Assembly (NCBI GenBank): GCA_019638235.1
Contig: JAHBUE010000001.1
Span: 124,001 to 188,000, forward strand
Direction of reading: 5' to 3'
Length of the DNA stretch: 64,000 nucleotides
Source of the DNA: Cyclobacteriaceae bacterium
GTDB lineage: Bacteria; Bacteroidota; Bacteroidia; Cytophagales; Cyclobacteriaceae
Within the stretch, counting starts at the first letter, position 1. Each line of letters opens with the position of its first letter. A program made the translations under genes and the position numbers. A model generated the notes under the pieces. The model was not told the origin of the DNA and did no database searches. It saw only the letters and a list, made by a program, of their open reading frames with translations. Shown piece by piece: positions 1-8,734 of this stretch.

Positions 1-186
1 AAAGAAGAGGAGTATGACGGCATGAAGGCGCGCATTATCCAGCATGAGTACGACCACATAGAAGGTAAATTATTTATCGATTACCTCACCTCGCTGAAAA
101 AGCGCATGCTGAAAGGGAAGCTCACCGACATTAGTCGTGGTGCTGTAAAAACCGAATACCGTATCCTGGCTCCGCTGAAAAAATGA
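1..186 (+). CDS. def: Peptide deformylase, C-terminal part (5' end outside window)
   Basis: The first 61 codons read as the C-terminal part of peptide deformylase, the metalloenzyme that removes the formyl group from the N-terminal methionine of new proteins. The motif HEYDH at codons 15-19 is the family's metal-binding and catalytic HExxH-type signature (two His ligands and the catalytic Glu), followed by IEGKLFIDYL as usual after it. The tail after the motif has a normal length. The upstream motifs (GxGLAAPQ, EGCLS) lie outside the window. Only three bases separate its stop from the next start, so the aminotransferase downstream is probably cotranscribed. Confidence 0.93.
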   Translation, partial: KEEEYDGMKARIIQHEYDHIEGKLFIDYLTSLKKRMLKGKLTDISRGAVKTEYRILAPLKK

Positions 187-189
187 GCT

Positions 190-1332
190 ATGCCCATACA
201 ATCCCGACTTCCTGATGTAAGCACGTCCATTTTTGCTATCATGTCGAAAATGGCTGCCGATAATAGCGCCATTAATTTATCGCAGGGCTTTCCAGATTTC
301 CAGGTTGACCCGGTAATCATCGACTTGGTTCATCACTACATGAAAGCCGGGCACAATCAATATGCGCCCATGCCGGGCACACCCGCGTTGCGCAATGCAA
401 TTGCCGATGTAATTCATAAAACCTATCACTACAACGTTGACCCCGAAACGGAGATTACCATTTCAGCAGGTGCTACGGAAGCCTTGTACGCAGCCATTGC
501 CGCCTTTGTTCATCCAGGCGATGAAGTAATTGTGTTCGACCCTTCGTATGATTCATACAACCCGGCCATACGGCTGAACGGGGGCATGCCGATACACATA
601 AATCTCCAATATCCAGACTTCTCCATCAATTGGGATGAAGTGAAGTCGCGGGTTACATCACGCACCCGTATGATTATGGTAAACACACCCCACAACCCAA
701 GCGGGGCTGTGCTTACCGCTCATGACTTAAAGCAACTCGAAAGCCTGGCGGAAGAACATAATCTTATCGTGCTTAGTGATGAAGTATATGAACGCATCAT
801 CTTTGATGCTATCCGCCACGAGAGCGTACTTCACTATCCTAACCTCGCAAAGCGAAGTGTCGCGGTGTTTTCTTTCGGAAAAACGTTTCACGCTACCGGG
901 TGGAAAGTGGGCTATGCCGTTGCGCCCAAAGCACTGACCCGCGAAATACGAAAAACGCACCAGTTCATTACCTTTTCGGTAAACACACCGGTGCAATTAG
1001 CGCTGGCAGAGTATATGCAAACACCGGCTCACTACGAAAACTTAGGCGCGTTCTACCAACAAAAACGCGATTACTTTTTGCAAGGTATAAAAGGCTCTTC
1101 ATTCGAGCCGGTGGCGTGTCATGGTTCGTACTTTCAATCGTTGTCATACGCAACTATTTCTTCAAAGCCCGACAGACAAATGGCAGAGGAGCTGACCATA
1201 AAACATAAGGTAGCGTCCATTCCTGTTTCTGTTTTTTACCACGATAAAACCGATAACAGGCTGTTGCGTTTTTGTTTTGCCAAGAGCGAACAAACGTTGG
1301 ATAAGGCGGTTGGAATTTTAAAAAAACTTTAG
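190..1332 (+). CDS. PLP-dependent aminotransferase, methionine/glutamine transaminase type (YbdL-like)
   Basis: A 380-residue class I/II (fold type I) aminotransferase. Visible landmarks are INLSQGFPDF near residue 29, NTPHNPSG at 165-172, SDEVYE at 196-201, the PLP-binding Lys231 in SFGKTFHATGWKVGY and a late LLRFCFAK segment that supplies the carboxylate-binding Arg. The SQGFPDF and GKTFHATGWK signatures fit the YbdL/kynurenine aminotransferase-glutamine transaminase K group rather than aspartate aminotransferases. An omega-amidase gene lies two genes downstream on the same strand; in the glutaminase II/methionine salvage scheme that enzyme hydrolyses the alpha-ketoglutaramate made when glutamine is the amino donor. 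Substrate is inferred from this pairing. Confidence 0.88.
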   Translation: MPIQSRLPDVSTSIFAIMSKMAADNSAINLSQGFPDFQVDPVIIDLVHHYMKAGHNQYAPMPGTPALRNAIADVIHKTYHYNVDPETEITISAGATEALYAAIAAFVHPGDEVIVFDPSYDSYNPAIRLNGGMPIHINLQYPDFSINWDEVKSRVTSRTRMIMVNTPHNPSGAVLTAHDLKQLESLAEEHNLIVLSDEVYERIIFDAIRHESVLHYPNLAKRSVAVFSFGKTFHATGWKVGYAVAPKALTREIRKTHQFITFSVNTPVQLALAEYMQTPAHYENLGAFYQQKRDYFLQGIKGSSFEPVACHGSYFQSLSYATISSKPDRQMAEELTIKHKVASIPVSVFYHDKTDNRLLRFCFAKSEQTLDKAVGILKKL

Positions 1333-1434
1333 ATTGCTCATTCAAATGGATTAACAACGAAAGTAAGGTTTTTCGACATTCCTTTCTTTTATTTGCAGTT
1401 TGGAAGAGATGCATTAGAGAAGACAAACAGAACA

Positions 1435-1875
1435 ATGAAACTAAAGTCATTCATTCTGATAATTCTACTGTCGGTCAGGTTGACCCATTACGGACAATCT
1501 ATTGAGAAATGTGACGGAACAGTCCTTCTTACAACAGGCAACAAAATCGGACAATTGACACAAAGAGAAATAAGTAATTTTCTGCTAACCTTTGGACAAG
1601 AGTGCAGAAACAATGTGGAATATTCTGAGTGGAGCAACGAACTGTTATTCTCCTTGTTGGACAAGCAAACAGAATTAACGGTAAGGACAATAGAAAAGGA
1701 AGAGAAGAATATTGAATTGGAAGAAATCTTCTTTGTCTTAAAAAACCCTATCCATGATGGGATTGATATTAAGAACTTGATAGGTAAGGTTAATAAAGTA
1801 AAGTTTAACACACGGGTTAAGAAAGAAATAATTGATAGACTAAAGACAGCAGAGAGTCTCTTAAATCAGAAATGA
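1435..1875 (+). CDS. Small secreted protein of unknown function
   Basis: I do not recognise this 146-residue protein. The ATG at 1435 is chosen over an in-frame upstream start at 1393 because it begins with a clear signal peptide (MKLKSFILIILLSVRL, cleavage probably after YGQ). The mature part is charged, mostly helical in appearance, rich in Glu and Lys, with two Cys (CDGT and QECRNN). Base composition is more AT-rich than the two metabolic genes around it, so it may be an insertion between the transaminase and the amidase. It has no transmembrane segment after the signal. Confidence 0.6.
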   Translation: MKLKSFILIILLSVRLTHYGQSIEKCDGTVLLTTGNKIGQLTQREISNFLLTFGQECRNNVEYSEWSNELLFSLLDKQTELTVRTIEKEEKNIELEEIFFVLKNPIHDGIDIKNLIGKVNKVKFNTRVKKEIIDRLKTAESLLNQK

Positions 1876-1900
1876 ACATAGTTTAGAGTATTTCGCAAAC

Positions 1901-2716
1901 ATGCAAGACTTAAAAATCACACTTATCCAGGCCGACCTGTATTGGGAAGAAATTGACGCCAACCTTTCATCGTTTGAAGAGAAAATATGGCAGATTGGGC
2001 AGGATACGGATGTGATTGTGCTGCCCGAAATGTTTACCACGGGCTTTACCATGAATGCCGCAAAACTGGCTGAGCACATGAACATGCGCACCTTTAAATG
2101 GATGCGCCAGATGGCCGACCAAACCGGTGCGTTGATTTTAGGAAGTTTCATCGCTACCGTGCACGAACGCTACTACAACCGCTTGCTATGGATGGAACCT
2201 GGCGGCAATTTTAAAACCTACGACAAACGCCACTTGTTTCGTATGGCGGTAGAGCAAAAAACCTATTCGCCTGGCGAAAGCCTGTTGGTGTCTTCGTGGA
2301 AGGGCTGGCGTATTTGTCCGCTTATTTGTTACGACCTGCGCTTTCCGGTGTGGAGCCGCAACACGTACGACATTACCACAAAACGCCTTAATTACGATTT
2401 ACTGATTTATGTTGCCAACTGGCCTACTGCCCGTGTGGATGCCTGGGATGCCCTGCTCAAAGCACGTGCTATCGAAAACCTGAGCTATACCGTTGGTGTG
2501 AACCGCGTAGGGTTAGACGGTAACGGCATAGAATACAACGGGCACTCGTCTATTTATTCGCCAAAAGGCGAACTGATGTTTACTGACGAAGGCACGGAAA
2601 CAATAAAAACCATTCAACTTAATGCACATTCGTTGCAGGCTTTCCGCGATAAGTTTCCGGCACACCTTGATGCCGATGATTTTTCTATTGAGCTTGGAGA
2701 GTTTGAGGGTGTCTGA
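1901..2716 (+). CDS. Nitrilase-superfamily omega-amidase (YafV-like)
   Basis: A 271-residue carbon-nitrogen hydrolase with the complete nitrilase catalytic set: Glu43 in VLPEMFTTGF, Lys109 in YDKRHLF and Cys143 in LICYDLRFPVW. The FTTGF, HLFRM and RFPVWSRN contexts match the omega-amidase/YafV group, which hydrolyses alpha-ketoglutaramate and the related product from ketosuccinamate. Together with the transaminase at 190-1332 this would remove the ketoglutaramate formed when glutamine donates its amino group to 4-methylthio-2-oxobutyrate, pulling methionine salvage forward. Family membership is read from sequence; the pathway link rests on proximity. Cytoplasmic, no signal peptide. Confidence 0.88.
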   Translation: MQDLKITLIQADLYWEEIDANLSSFEEKIWQIGQDTDVIVLPEMFTTGFTMNAAKLAEHMNMRTFKWMRQMADQTGALILGSFIATVHERYYNRLLWMEPGGNFKTYDKRHLFRMAVEQKTYSPGESLLVSSWKGWRICPLICYDLRFPVWSRNTYDITTKRLNYDLLIYVANWPTARVDAWDALLKARAIENLSYTVGVNRVGLDGNGIEYNGHSSIYSPKGELMFTDEGTETIKTIQLNAHSLQAFRDKFPAHLDADDFSIELGEFEGV

Positions 2717-2763
2717 AATTCAAACTCAATAACTCCGTTGTTTGTAAAGATATTTCACGAAAT

Positions 2764-2813
2764 CGTTGTCGGTGAGCCTGCACACATAAGCCTACGCTCA
2801 AACACCGACAACG
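2764..2813. terminator. Long inverted repeat between convergent genes, probable bidirectional terminator
   Basis: CGTTGTCGGTG (2764-2774) and CACCGACAACG (2803-2813) are perfect 11-base inverted arms with a 28-base loop. The element sits between the stop of the amidase (+) and the end of the MORN-type gene (-), where both transcription units converge. There is no T-tract directly after either arm, so a role in RNA end formation or stability is inferred from position only. The rest of 2717-2968 shows no gene. Confidence 0.45.
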
Positions 2814-2968
2814 GCAGGATAATTGTCGAACTGACGCAAAATCTGTGTCATGGGCTGCTCACAATTTATCATCTTTGAATCCGCTCGAATTTCAAAGATT
2901 ATTCTCTTATAAAATTACCGATTCATAGTTGTGCAACAGCCACCGGTACTATGGTGCGTACTTTTTAT

Positions 2969-4138
2969 CTACCGCTTTTCATTCATACTACTTAATTCAA
3001 CACTAATATCACCATTATCCATTTTTATCATCAATATAAAGTGATTTATGACATTTTTCCCTTGTCTACTTGCTGGTTTCCAGGCAGGTAATCTCTTAAT
3101 AGCCCTTATTGATTGGTCGTTAAACAATTGATTATCCGGAGATAACATTAATTTTAGTTCACTTAAGTATTCAGTTATTTTTAACTTTCCATTTGTGTCA
3201 ATCATAATACGAAACATGCTTGACCTCATTTTTTGGGAGGCTATATAAGATTTAGATAACTTCATACTTTTGGTGATCTCTTTTGTCAAAGAATCTAATC
3301 CTCCAGGAAATTCAGCCAGATTGTCAACTGGAAAAACTGTTGAATCAATTTTTGGCAAGAATTTTAAGTCTGGATACTCTTCACGAGAAGCATATTTCGA
3401 GTATGCCCATTTTTCTAATTTATCAAACTTGGTAGTCTCAGGAAGGATTCTCATGGTTGGTCGGCTGAGGTCTTCTGTACCCATGTTTGCCCAAAAATAC
3501 TTCCCGCTTAAAAAAACACCGTTTTCGTATTCCTCAATACATTTCAATTCCTTCTCTTGTGAAGTTCCAGGCAGTATACTTGTTATATAATATTTCCATG
3601 TCCCATGCCTTAAAGTGTCCTTATATGAGCCTTCGATTTGGACTATGTCCATAGTAAAATCATCATAGAATTCTGTTTTCCAATCTCCAGTCCCATTAAT
3701 CAATTTTGGATTTCCATCCTCATCATAATATTCAAGAGCACAAACAAAATCTCCATAGTAACCTATCTTATCTTTTATTTTTCCATTTTGATAATAATTT
3801 GTCCAAAATCCATATCGGAGATTATTTTGGTATAATCCTTTTGTCATAAGCTTTCCGTTTGGATAGTAGAAATAGAATGAATCAACTTTAATATTTGCTT
3901 TAAATGTACCTTCCATTTGAAGTCCCCCATTTATATAGTAGTCCTTCACTTTTCCATGATATTTATACTTCTTAGTATCAAGAGCTCCAACCCTATAATA
4001 CTTTGCAAATTCTTTAGTTGTTAATACCCAAGCGCTATCATAAAATGCAATTACTGTTTTCTGCGAGTATGCTGTCCAAGAGGACATTAAAAAAATCGAT
4101 ATTATTATAACCTTATTCATCCAGCTAAAAAATGTCAA
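2969..4138 (-). CDS. Secreted MORN-repeat protein with TonB-C-like end
   Basis: A 389-residue protein with an N-terminal signal peptide (hydrophobic core IIISIFLMSSWTAYS, cleavage likely near YSQ). The middle contains several copies of the pattern ..NG.. followed by a G..W or G.F step, such as YYPNGKLMTKGLYQN and YYQNGKIKDKIGYYGD, which is the MORN_2/YwqK-type repeat. The last ~110 residues (FRIMIDTNGKLKITEYL ... AIKRLPAWKPASRQGKNV) resemble the TonB C-terminal-like module widely used in Bacteroidota envelope proteins. It probably acts in the periplasm; function unknown. The gene is distinctly AT-richer than its neighbours, a possible sign of transfer. Confidence 0.7.
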   Translation of the reverse strand: MTFFSWMNKVIIISIFLMSSWTAYSQKTVIAFYDSAWVLTTKEFAKYYRVGALDTKKYKYHGKVKDYYINGGLQMEGTFKANIKVDSFYFYYPNGKLMTKGLYQNNLRYGFWTNYYQNGKIKDKIGYYGDFVCALEYYDEDGNPKLINGTGDWKTEFYDDFTMDIVQIEGSYKDTLRHGTWKYYITSILPGTSQEKELKCIEEYENGVFLSGKYFWANMGTEDLSRPTMRILPETTKFDKLEKWAYSKYASREEYPDLKFLPKIDSTVFPVDNLAEFPGGLDSLTKEITKSMKLSKSYIASQKMRSSMFRIMIDTNGKLKITEYLSELKLMLSPDNQLFNDQSIRAIKRLPAWKPASRQGKNVINHFILMIKMDNGDISVELSSMNEKR

Positions 4139-4267
4139 GAAAAAATATGCGGCACAATGTTTAACTCATGTTCTGTTATTTATATTCTAAATCAGTTACC
4201 TTCTTTCAACTCGCACGTTGGAAAAGGACTCTCCAACGCGGATGAAGTTAATCTCTGTGGTTAAGTA

Positions 4268-5107
4268 TTACCTTTCAAGAACCAACTCAAACTCCGCTAA
4301 CACGGGCAGGTGATCGGAAGGGTAATATTTGCCATCGTTATCTTCAATAACCTTATAGTGGCGCAGTATCCATTCTTTGGTATGAAAAATAAAATCAATG
4401 GCCTTGCATTCCATAACCCCCACTTCAAATCCGCAAAACGTACCGGTTTGGTCGTTGGGCGGTTTGGTGTCAATTAACGTTCCGTTTACTACCAGCGCTG
4501 CGTAAGGCGGTTCGGTGCGTTCACAATTAAAATCGCCTGTGGCAATAACAGGAAGGTTTTCTATACGTAACCGTATGCCGGTAACCAAACCTGCCATGTA
4601 AGCTGCGCTTGCCAGCCGGGCTTCCTGCCCTATATGGTCGAAGTGTGTGTTGAAAATTACAAACTCGCGCTTCAGTTCCTTATCATACAAACGGGCCATA
4701 GTAACAATGCGGGTAATGGCAGCATCCCAGCTTTTGCTGCCGGGCACATCGGGTGTTTCGGAGAGCCACTGTGTTGAATTTTCGAGCAGCCCAAACCTTC
4801 CGCTCCTGAACAGGATAGCGCTGTACTCGCCTTGTTGCTTGCCGTCATCGCGGCCAACGCCAACAAAGGTGTAATCCGGCAAATTACGCAACAGGTCTTC
4901 AAGCTGGTGATGCAGTACTTCCTGAAGGCCAACCAGGTCGGGGTTATACTTTTGAATAAGGTGCGCCACTTTTTGTGACCGGTGTGGCCAGGCGTTTTCG
5001 CCATCGCCAGCGTAGTCTAACCGGATGTTATACGACATCACCTTTACCGGTTGTGCAACAGCCAGGTGAGCCATAAAAAACGCAATAAGCATTATGGTGT
5101 TTCGCAT
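4268..5107 (-). CDS. Secreted endonuclease/exonuclease/phosphatase-family hydrolase
   Basis: A 279-residue EEP-superfamily phosphodiesterase. The ATG at 5107 is preferred over one at 5167 because it starts a signal peptide (MRNTIMLIAFFMAHLAVA) and avoids overlap with the NifU gene. Family motifs are in order: MSYNIRLD with Asn27, LVGLQEVL with the metal-binding Glu63, HFDHIG, TGDFNC and the C-terminal SDHLPVLAEF. This arrangement is that of Mg-dependent phosphodiesterases or sphingomyelinase-like enzymes; secreted Bacteroidota members are generally unassigned. The substrate cannot be read from sequence. It lies 46 bases after nifU on the same strand and may be cotranscribed. Confidence 0.85.
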   Translation of the reverse strand: MRNTIMLIAFFMAHLAVAQPVKVMSYNIRLDYAGDGENAWPHRSQKVAHLIQKYNPDLVGLQEVLHHQLEDLLRNLPDYTFVGVGRDDGKQQGEYSAILFRSGRFGLLENSTQWLSETPDVPGSKSWDAAITRIVTMARLYDKELKREFVIFNTHFDHIGQEARLASAAYMAGLVTGIRLRIENLPVIATGDFNCERTEPPYAALVVNGTLIDTKPPNDQTGTFCGFEVGVMECKAIDFIFHTKEWILRHYKVIEDNDGKYYPSDHLPVLAEFELVLER

Positions 5108-5153
5108 CCTTAAAGATACAGAACTGCCAGAAATTAACGAGGTTAAATTTTGG

Positions 5154-5729
5154 TTAAAACGCCTCAACCGCTTTAATCTCGCCCGGCATCATGCGGGTAA
5201 AGAGGTTTTCAATGCCGGCTTTCAGGGTTATCATAGAAGAGGGGCAGCCACTACACGAGCCTTGCAACTTTACTTTTACAATGCCCTCGTTAAAGGAGTG
5301 ATAGGTAATCGCTCCGCCATCCTGTTCAACAGCCGGCCGAATGTATTCTTCCAATATAGATTTTATCTTTTTAACCGTTTCGGTTTCCTCTCCTTCCATT
5401 ACCGGTTCTGCTTCGTTCATTTCAATAATAAAACGCCCGGATTCTAAGAACTTCTGAATGTGGTCTTTAAGTGTGTTCTGCACTTCAATCCACTCTACGT
5501 CTTCGCGCTTGGTTACGGTAATAAAATTACTCATGTAAAACACACGCTCTACAAACGAATAATCAAAAAGCTCTTGCGCTAAGGGCGCCTGCGTTGCGCT
5601 TTCGCGGGATGGAAAATCAAAACTTAATCCTTCCGGGATAAGCATTTCGTTTACCACAAATTTTAAGGAATTAGGATTCGGATTTGACTCTAAGTAAATA
5701 TGAATGTTTTTTGGAGAAGCTTGTATCAT
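5154..5729 (-). CDS. NifU-family Fe-S cluster carrier with Nfu N-terminal domain
   Basis: A 191-residue protein with two domains. Residues about 9-95 are the Nfu/NFU1 N-terminal domain (YLESNPNPNSLKFVVN, FPSRESA, SNFITVTK). Residues about 118-190 form the NifU C-terminal domain with the cluster-binding pair Cys159 and Cys162 in GSCSGCPSS. Such proteins receive or carry [4Fe-4S] clusters and hand them to target enzymes in the cytoplasm. The domain order equals that of mitochondrial NFU1 rather than Escherichia coli NfuA, which has a degenerate A-type N domain. No other Fe-S assembly genes are next to it. Confidence 0.93.
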   Translation of the reverse strand: MIQASPKNIHIYLESNPNPNSLKFVVNEMLIPEGLSFDFPSRESATQAPLAQELFDYSFVERVFYMSNFITVTKREDVEWIEVQNTLKDHIQKFLESGRFIIEMNEAEPVMEGEETETVKKIKSILEEYIRPAVEQDGGAITYHSFNEGIVKVKLQGSCSGCPSSMITLKAGIENLFTRMMPGEIKAVEAF

Positions 5730-5845
5730 GCCTGTTAACGGTTTTATTTGGTTGTTATCGGTTCAACAAAGTTATGGAATTTAAGTTCAGCCACGATAGC
5801 GAAAATCCGTATATTCGCGTCTTTACACAAGGTTAACCGAATCCA

Positions 5846-7219
5846 ATGACAAAAAAGAGAATAGCCTGGTTCATTTTAGGGATGCTCACGCTCACCACCG
5901 GTCTTCACCTGATTGAATACTACACATCCATTACTGTACCATCGTTAGTGCTTACGGCCAGCCGCTGGATTACCTGGGGCGGATTTATCCTCTTTGCTAT
6001 CCGCAAAGGATCACTCACCACCTGGATATTGCTGAGCATGATTATCGGTGTGGAAATCGGTTTGAACTTTCCCCACTTTGCTCAAAACCTGCAGGTGCTG
6101 AGTAAAATTTTCCTGAGCTTAGTGAAAACCATTATTGCGCCTATTCTTTTTGCTACGTTGGTGGTCGGTATTGCGGGGCACTCAAACCTAAAACAGGTTG
6201 GGCGCATGGGCTGGAAATCTATCGTGTATTTTGAGGTGGTTACTACTATCGCATTGGTTATCGGGCTGATCGCGATTAACCTTACACAGGCTGGCACAGG
6301 TGTTGTATTGCCGCAAGGATTTGACCAGGAACTTCCCGAAACAAAACCACAAGGCTGGGAAGAAGTGATTCTGCACATTTTTCCCGAGAACTTTGTGAAG
6401 TCGGTGTACCATGGCGATGTCTTGCCCATTGTGGTGTTCAGTGTGATTTTTGGTATAGCGCTGGCGATGCTGCCGGAAGAAAAGAAGCGACCCATGCTGA
6501 ATTTTTCCGAAAGCCTGGCGGAAACCATGTTTAAGTTCACCAACATCATCATGCACTTCGCCCCGTTTGGCGTGGGTGCAGCCATTGCTGTTACGGTGGG
6601 TCACCTGGGGGTGGATATTCTTACATCCTTGCTGAAATTGTTACTCACCCTTTACGGAGCGTTAACCGTATTTATTCTTGTAGTGTTGTTGCCTGTTGCA
6701 TTAATCATTAAACTACCCATAAAGAAATTCATCCAGGCTATATCCGAACCAGTATCTATTGCCTTTGCTACCACCAGTTCCGAATCAGCCTTACCAAAAG
6801 CTATGGAGAACATGGAGAAGTTGGGTGTACCACGCAAGATTGTTTCATTTGTGTTGCCCACCGGCTATACATTTAACTTAGATGGCACCACACTGTATCT
6901 TTCATTAGCCTCGGTGTTTGTGGCGCAGGCCGCAGGAATTAACCTGACTATTTGGGAACAGTTGCTGATGGGACTCACACTTATGCTCACCAGTAAAGGT
7001 GTGGCCGGTGTGCCCCGCGCTTCGCTGGTTATTTTGTTGGGCACGGCTGCTTCCTTCGGGTTGCCGCTCTGGCCCATCATGGCCATACTGGGTATTGATG
7101 AGCTTATGGATATGGCCCGCACGTCTGTAAACGTAACCGGCAACTGTTTAGCTTCTGTAGTAATTGCCCGATGGGAAGGCGAGTATAAAGAGCCTGAGGG
7201 CGATGTGGTGTTTGATTGA
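5846..7219 (+). CDS. Dicarboxylate/amino acid:cation symporter (DAACS family)
   Basis: A 457-residue inner-membrane transporter of the GltP/DctA family. It has about ten hydrophobic segments and the family signatures: KTIIAPILFATLVVGIAG early, TTSSESALPKAM (the serine-rich re-entrant loop HP1), and FVLPTGYTFNLDGTTLYLS with the NLDGT motif of TM7. These supply the cation- and substrate-binding sites. The expected substrates are C4-dicarboxylates, glutamate or aspartate with Na+ or H+; selectivity cannot be decided here. An N-terminal extension with two extra hydrophobic segments precedes the usual start. A -7-like box (TATATTCG, 5809-5816) lies upstream. Confidence 0.92.
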   Translation: MTKKRIAWFILGMLTLTTGLHLIEYYTSITVPSLVLTASRWITWGGFILFAIRKGSLTTWILLSMIIGVEIGLNFPHFAQNLQVLSKIFLSLVKTIIAPILFATLVVGIAGHSNLKQVGRMGWKSIVYFEVVTTIALVIGLIAINLTQAGTGVVLPQGFDQELPETKPQGWEEVILHIFPENFVKSVYHGDVLPIVVFSVIFGIALAMLPEEKKRPMLNFSESLAETMFKFTNIIMHFAPFGVGAAIAVTVGHLGVDILTSLLKLLLTLYGALTVFILVVLLPVALIIKLPIKKFIQAISEPVSIAFATTSSESALPKAMENMEKLGVPRKIVSFVLPTGYTFNLDGTTLYLSLASVFVAQAAGINLTIWEQLLMGLTLMLTSKGVAGVPRASLVILLGTAASFGLPLWPIMAILGIDELMDMARTSVNVTGNCLASVVIARWEGEYKEPEGDVVFD

Positions 7220-7390
7220 CCGCGACCGGTGATGAAAAGCCTCGCTTGAAACTTGTAGTAAGCACTGTGAGTTGTGCCCGTAAAACAACTTTGAAGAAAC
7301 GCAGGCACCCTATCTTAACATCAGGCACTTACATCTGAATATAATTCCCGTTCACTCTGACTTCTGAATTTTACACTCTATTTTTACCCC

Positions 7391-7885
7391 ATGTTTACAG
7401 CAACGGTCAACGATAAATCTTTTGAAATAGATACAAACGGGGAAGCCATTACCCTGAACGGAGATGCTTTTGCGTGGGATATTGTAAACGTGAACGATGC
7501 GTATTTCCACATTATCCACAACAACAAAAGTTACCGGGCCGAGTTGGTAAAAGCTGATGCCGCCACTAAAACTTTTACCTGGAAAATCAACGGGAAATCG
7601 TATTCCGTAACGGTAAAAGATAAGTTCGACCTGCTGCTTGAAAAATTAGGCATGAACCACGCTGCCACCAATAAAGTAAATGCCGTAAAAGCGCCCATGC
7701 CGGGGCTGATTATCGACCTGAAAGTAAGTGTCGGTGATGTAGTAAAACAGGGCGACCCGCTGCTGATATTAGAAGCGATGAAGATGGAGAACATTCTGAA
7801 GGCGCCTGGTGATGGCGAAGTGAAAGCCATTAAAATCAAAAAAGGCGACAGTGTGGAAAAGAACCAGGTGCTGATTGAGTTTTAA
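7391..7885 (+). CDS. Biotin carboxyl carrier protein subunit of an acyl-CoA carboxylase
   Basis: A 164-residue protein whose last ~70 residues are a biotinyl/lipoyl domain. The biotinylation motif is EAMKMENIL with the target Lys131; MPGLIIDLKVSVGDVVKQGDPL precedes it as in transcarboxylase 1.3S and acyl-CoA carboxylase carriers. The N-terminal ~95 residues form the FTATVNDKSFEI-type beta-rich region found in standalone Bacteroidota carriers of propionyl- or acetyl-CoA carboxylase. No carboxylase subunit is adjacent, so the partner enzyme is not known from this window. There is no typical AccB Pro/Ala linker. Confidence 0.88.
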   Translation: MFTATVNDKSFEIDTNGEAITLNGDAFAWDIVNVNDAYFHIIHNNKSYRAELVKADAATKTFTWKINGKSYSVTVKDKFDLLLEKLGMNHAATNKVNAVKAPMPGLIIDLKVSVGDVVKQGDPLLILEAMKMENILKAPGDGEVKAIKIKKGDSVEKNQVLIEF

Positions 7886-7981
7886 TTCCATTAATTGCCG
7901 GAAGTCACGGCAAGTATTCAACCGGCATTATAACTTTCTTGCAGATAGCCCTTATATTTACGCGATTTTTATCTGCGTTAC

Positions 7982-8689
7982 ATGAAATACAAACGAATTC
8001 TCCTCAAACTCAGTGGCGAAGCCCTGCAAGGGTCAAACAAAAGTGTAAACATCGACCCGGCAGTGCTCGAACAATATTCAGAAGAAATAAAAGCATTAAA
8101 GGCAGCCGGTGTTGAGTTGGCTATCGTAATCGGGGGCGGAAACATTTTCCGGGGCGGCCAGGCCGAAGCGCTGGGCATTGACCGCGTTCAGGGCGATTAC
8201 ATGGGCATGTTGGCTACGGTTATCAACGCTATGGCCTTGCAAAGCGCATTGGAGCGTCACGGCCTGTACACGCGGCTCATGTCGGGCATGAAAATGGAAC
8301 AGGTTTGCGAACCCTTTATCAGGCGCAGGGCAATCCGTCACCTCGAAAAGGGACGGATTGTTATTTTTGGTGCCGGTATTGGCAATCCATATTTCACTAC
8401 CGACTCCACCGCCAGCCTGCGCGCCATTGAAGTGCAAGCTGACGTGGTGTTAAAAGGCACACGCGTGGATGGCGTGTATGATAAAGACCCCGAAAAATTT
8501 AACGATGCCGTGCGCTATAACTCGCTCACGTTTCAGGAAGCATACGAAAAGAACCTTAACATTATGGACATGACTGCCTTTACGCTGTGCATGGAAAACA
8601 AACTGCCCATTATTGTTTTTGATATGAACAAAAAAGGCAACCTGTTAAAAGTTGCACAAGGCGAAGAAGCCGGTACATTAATCAGTTAA
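7982..8689 (+). CDS. pyrH: UMP kinase
   Basis: A 235-residue hexameric-type UMP kinase that phosphorylates UMP to UDP with [17 protein letters not shown] at the start, [12 protein letters not shown] near residue 48, [31 protein letters not shown] and the [12 protein letters not shown] nucleotide-binding segment are the classic amino acid kinase-family motifs. Length and lack of gaps match the family. It lies just before frr, the usual gene order in Bacteroidota and many other bacteria. A TATATTTAC sequence at 7951-7959 may be its promoter -7 box. Confidence 0.97.
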   Translation: MKYKRILLKLSGEALQGSNKSVNIDPAVLEQYSEEIKALKAAGVELAIVIGGGNIFRGGQAEALGIDRVQGDYMGMLATVINAMALQSALERHGLYTRLMSGMKMEQVCEPFIRRRAIRHLEKGRIVIFGAGIGNPYFTTDSTASLRAIEVQADVVLKGTRVDGVYDKDPEKFNDAVRYNSLTFQEAYEKNLNIMDMTAFTLCMENKLPIIVFDMNKKGNLLKVAQGEEAGTLIS

Positions 8690-8726
8690 GATTTTTGATT
8701 TAAAAATCAAAAATCCGAAATCTTAA
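8690..8726. other. Overlapping AT-rich hairpins between pyrH and frr
   Basis: GATTTTTGATTT (8690-8701) and AAATCAAAAATC (8704-8715) are perfect 12-base inverted arms with a 2-base loop. TTAAGATTT (8686-8694) can instead pair with AAATCTTAA (8718-8726). The two pairings exclude each other because they share bases. The element fills the 45-base gap between pyrH and frr. It could be an RNA stability or partial termination signal; there is no direct evidence for switching. Confidence 0.4.
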
Positions 8727-8734
8727 ATTTAAGT

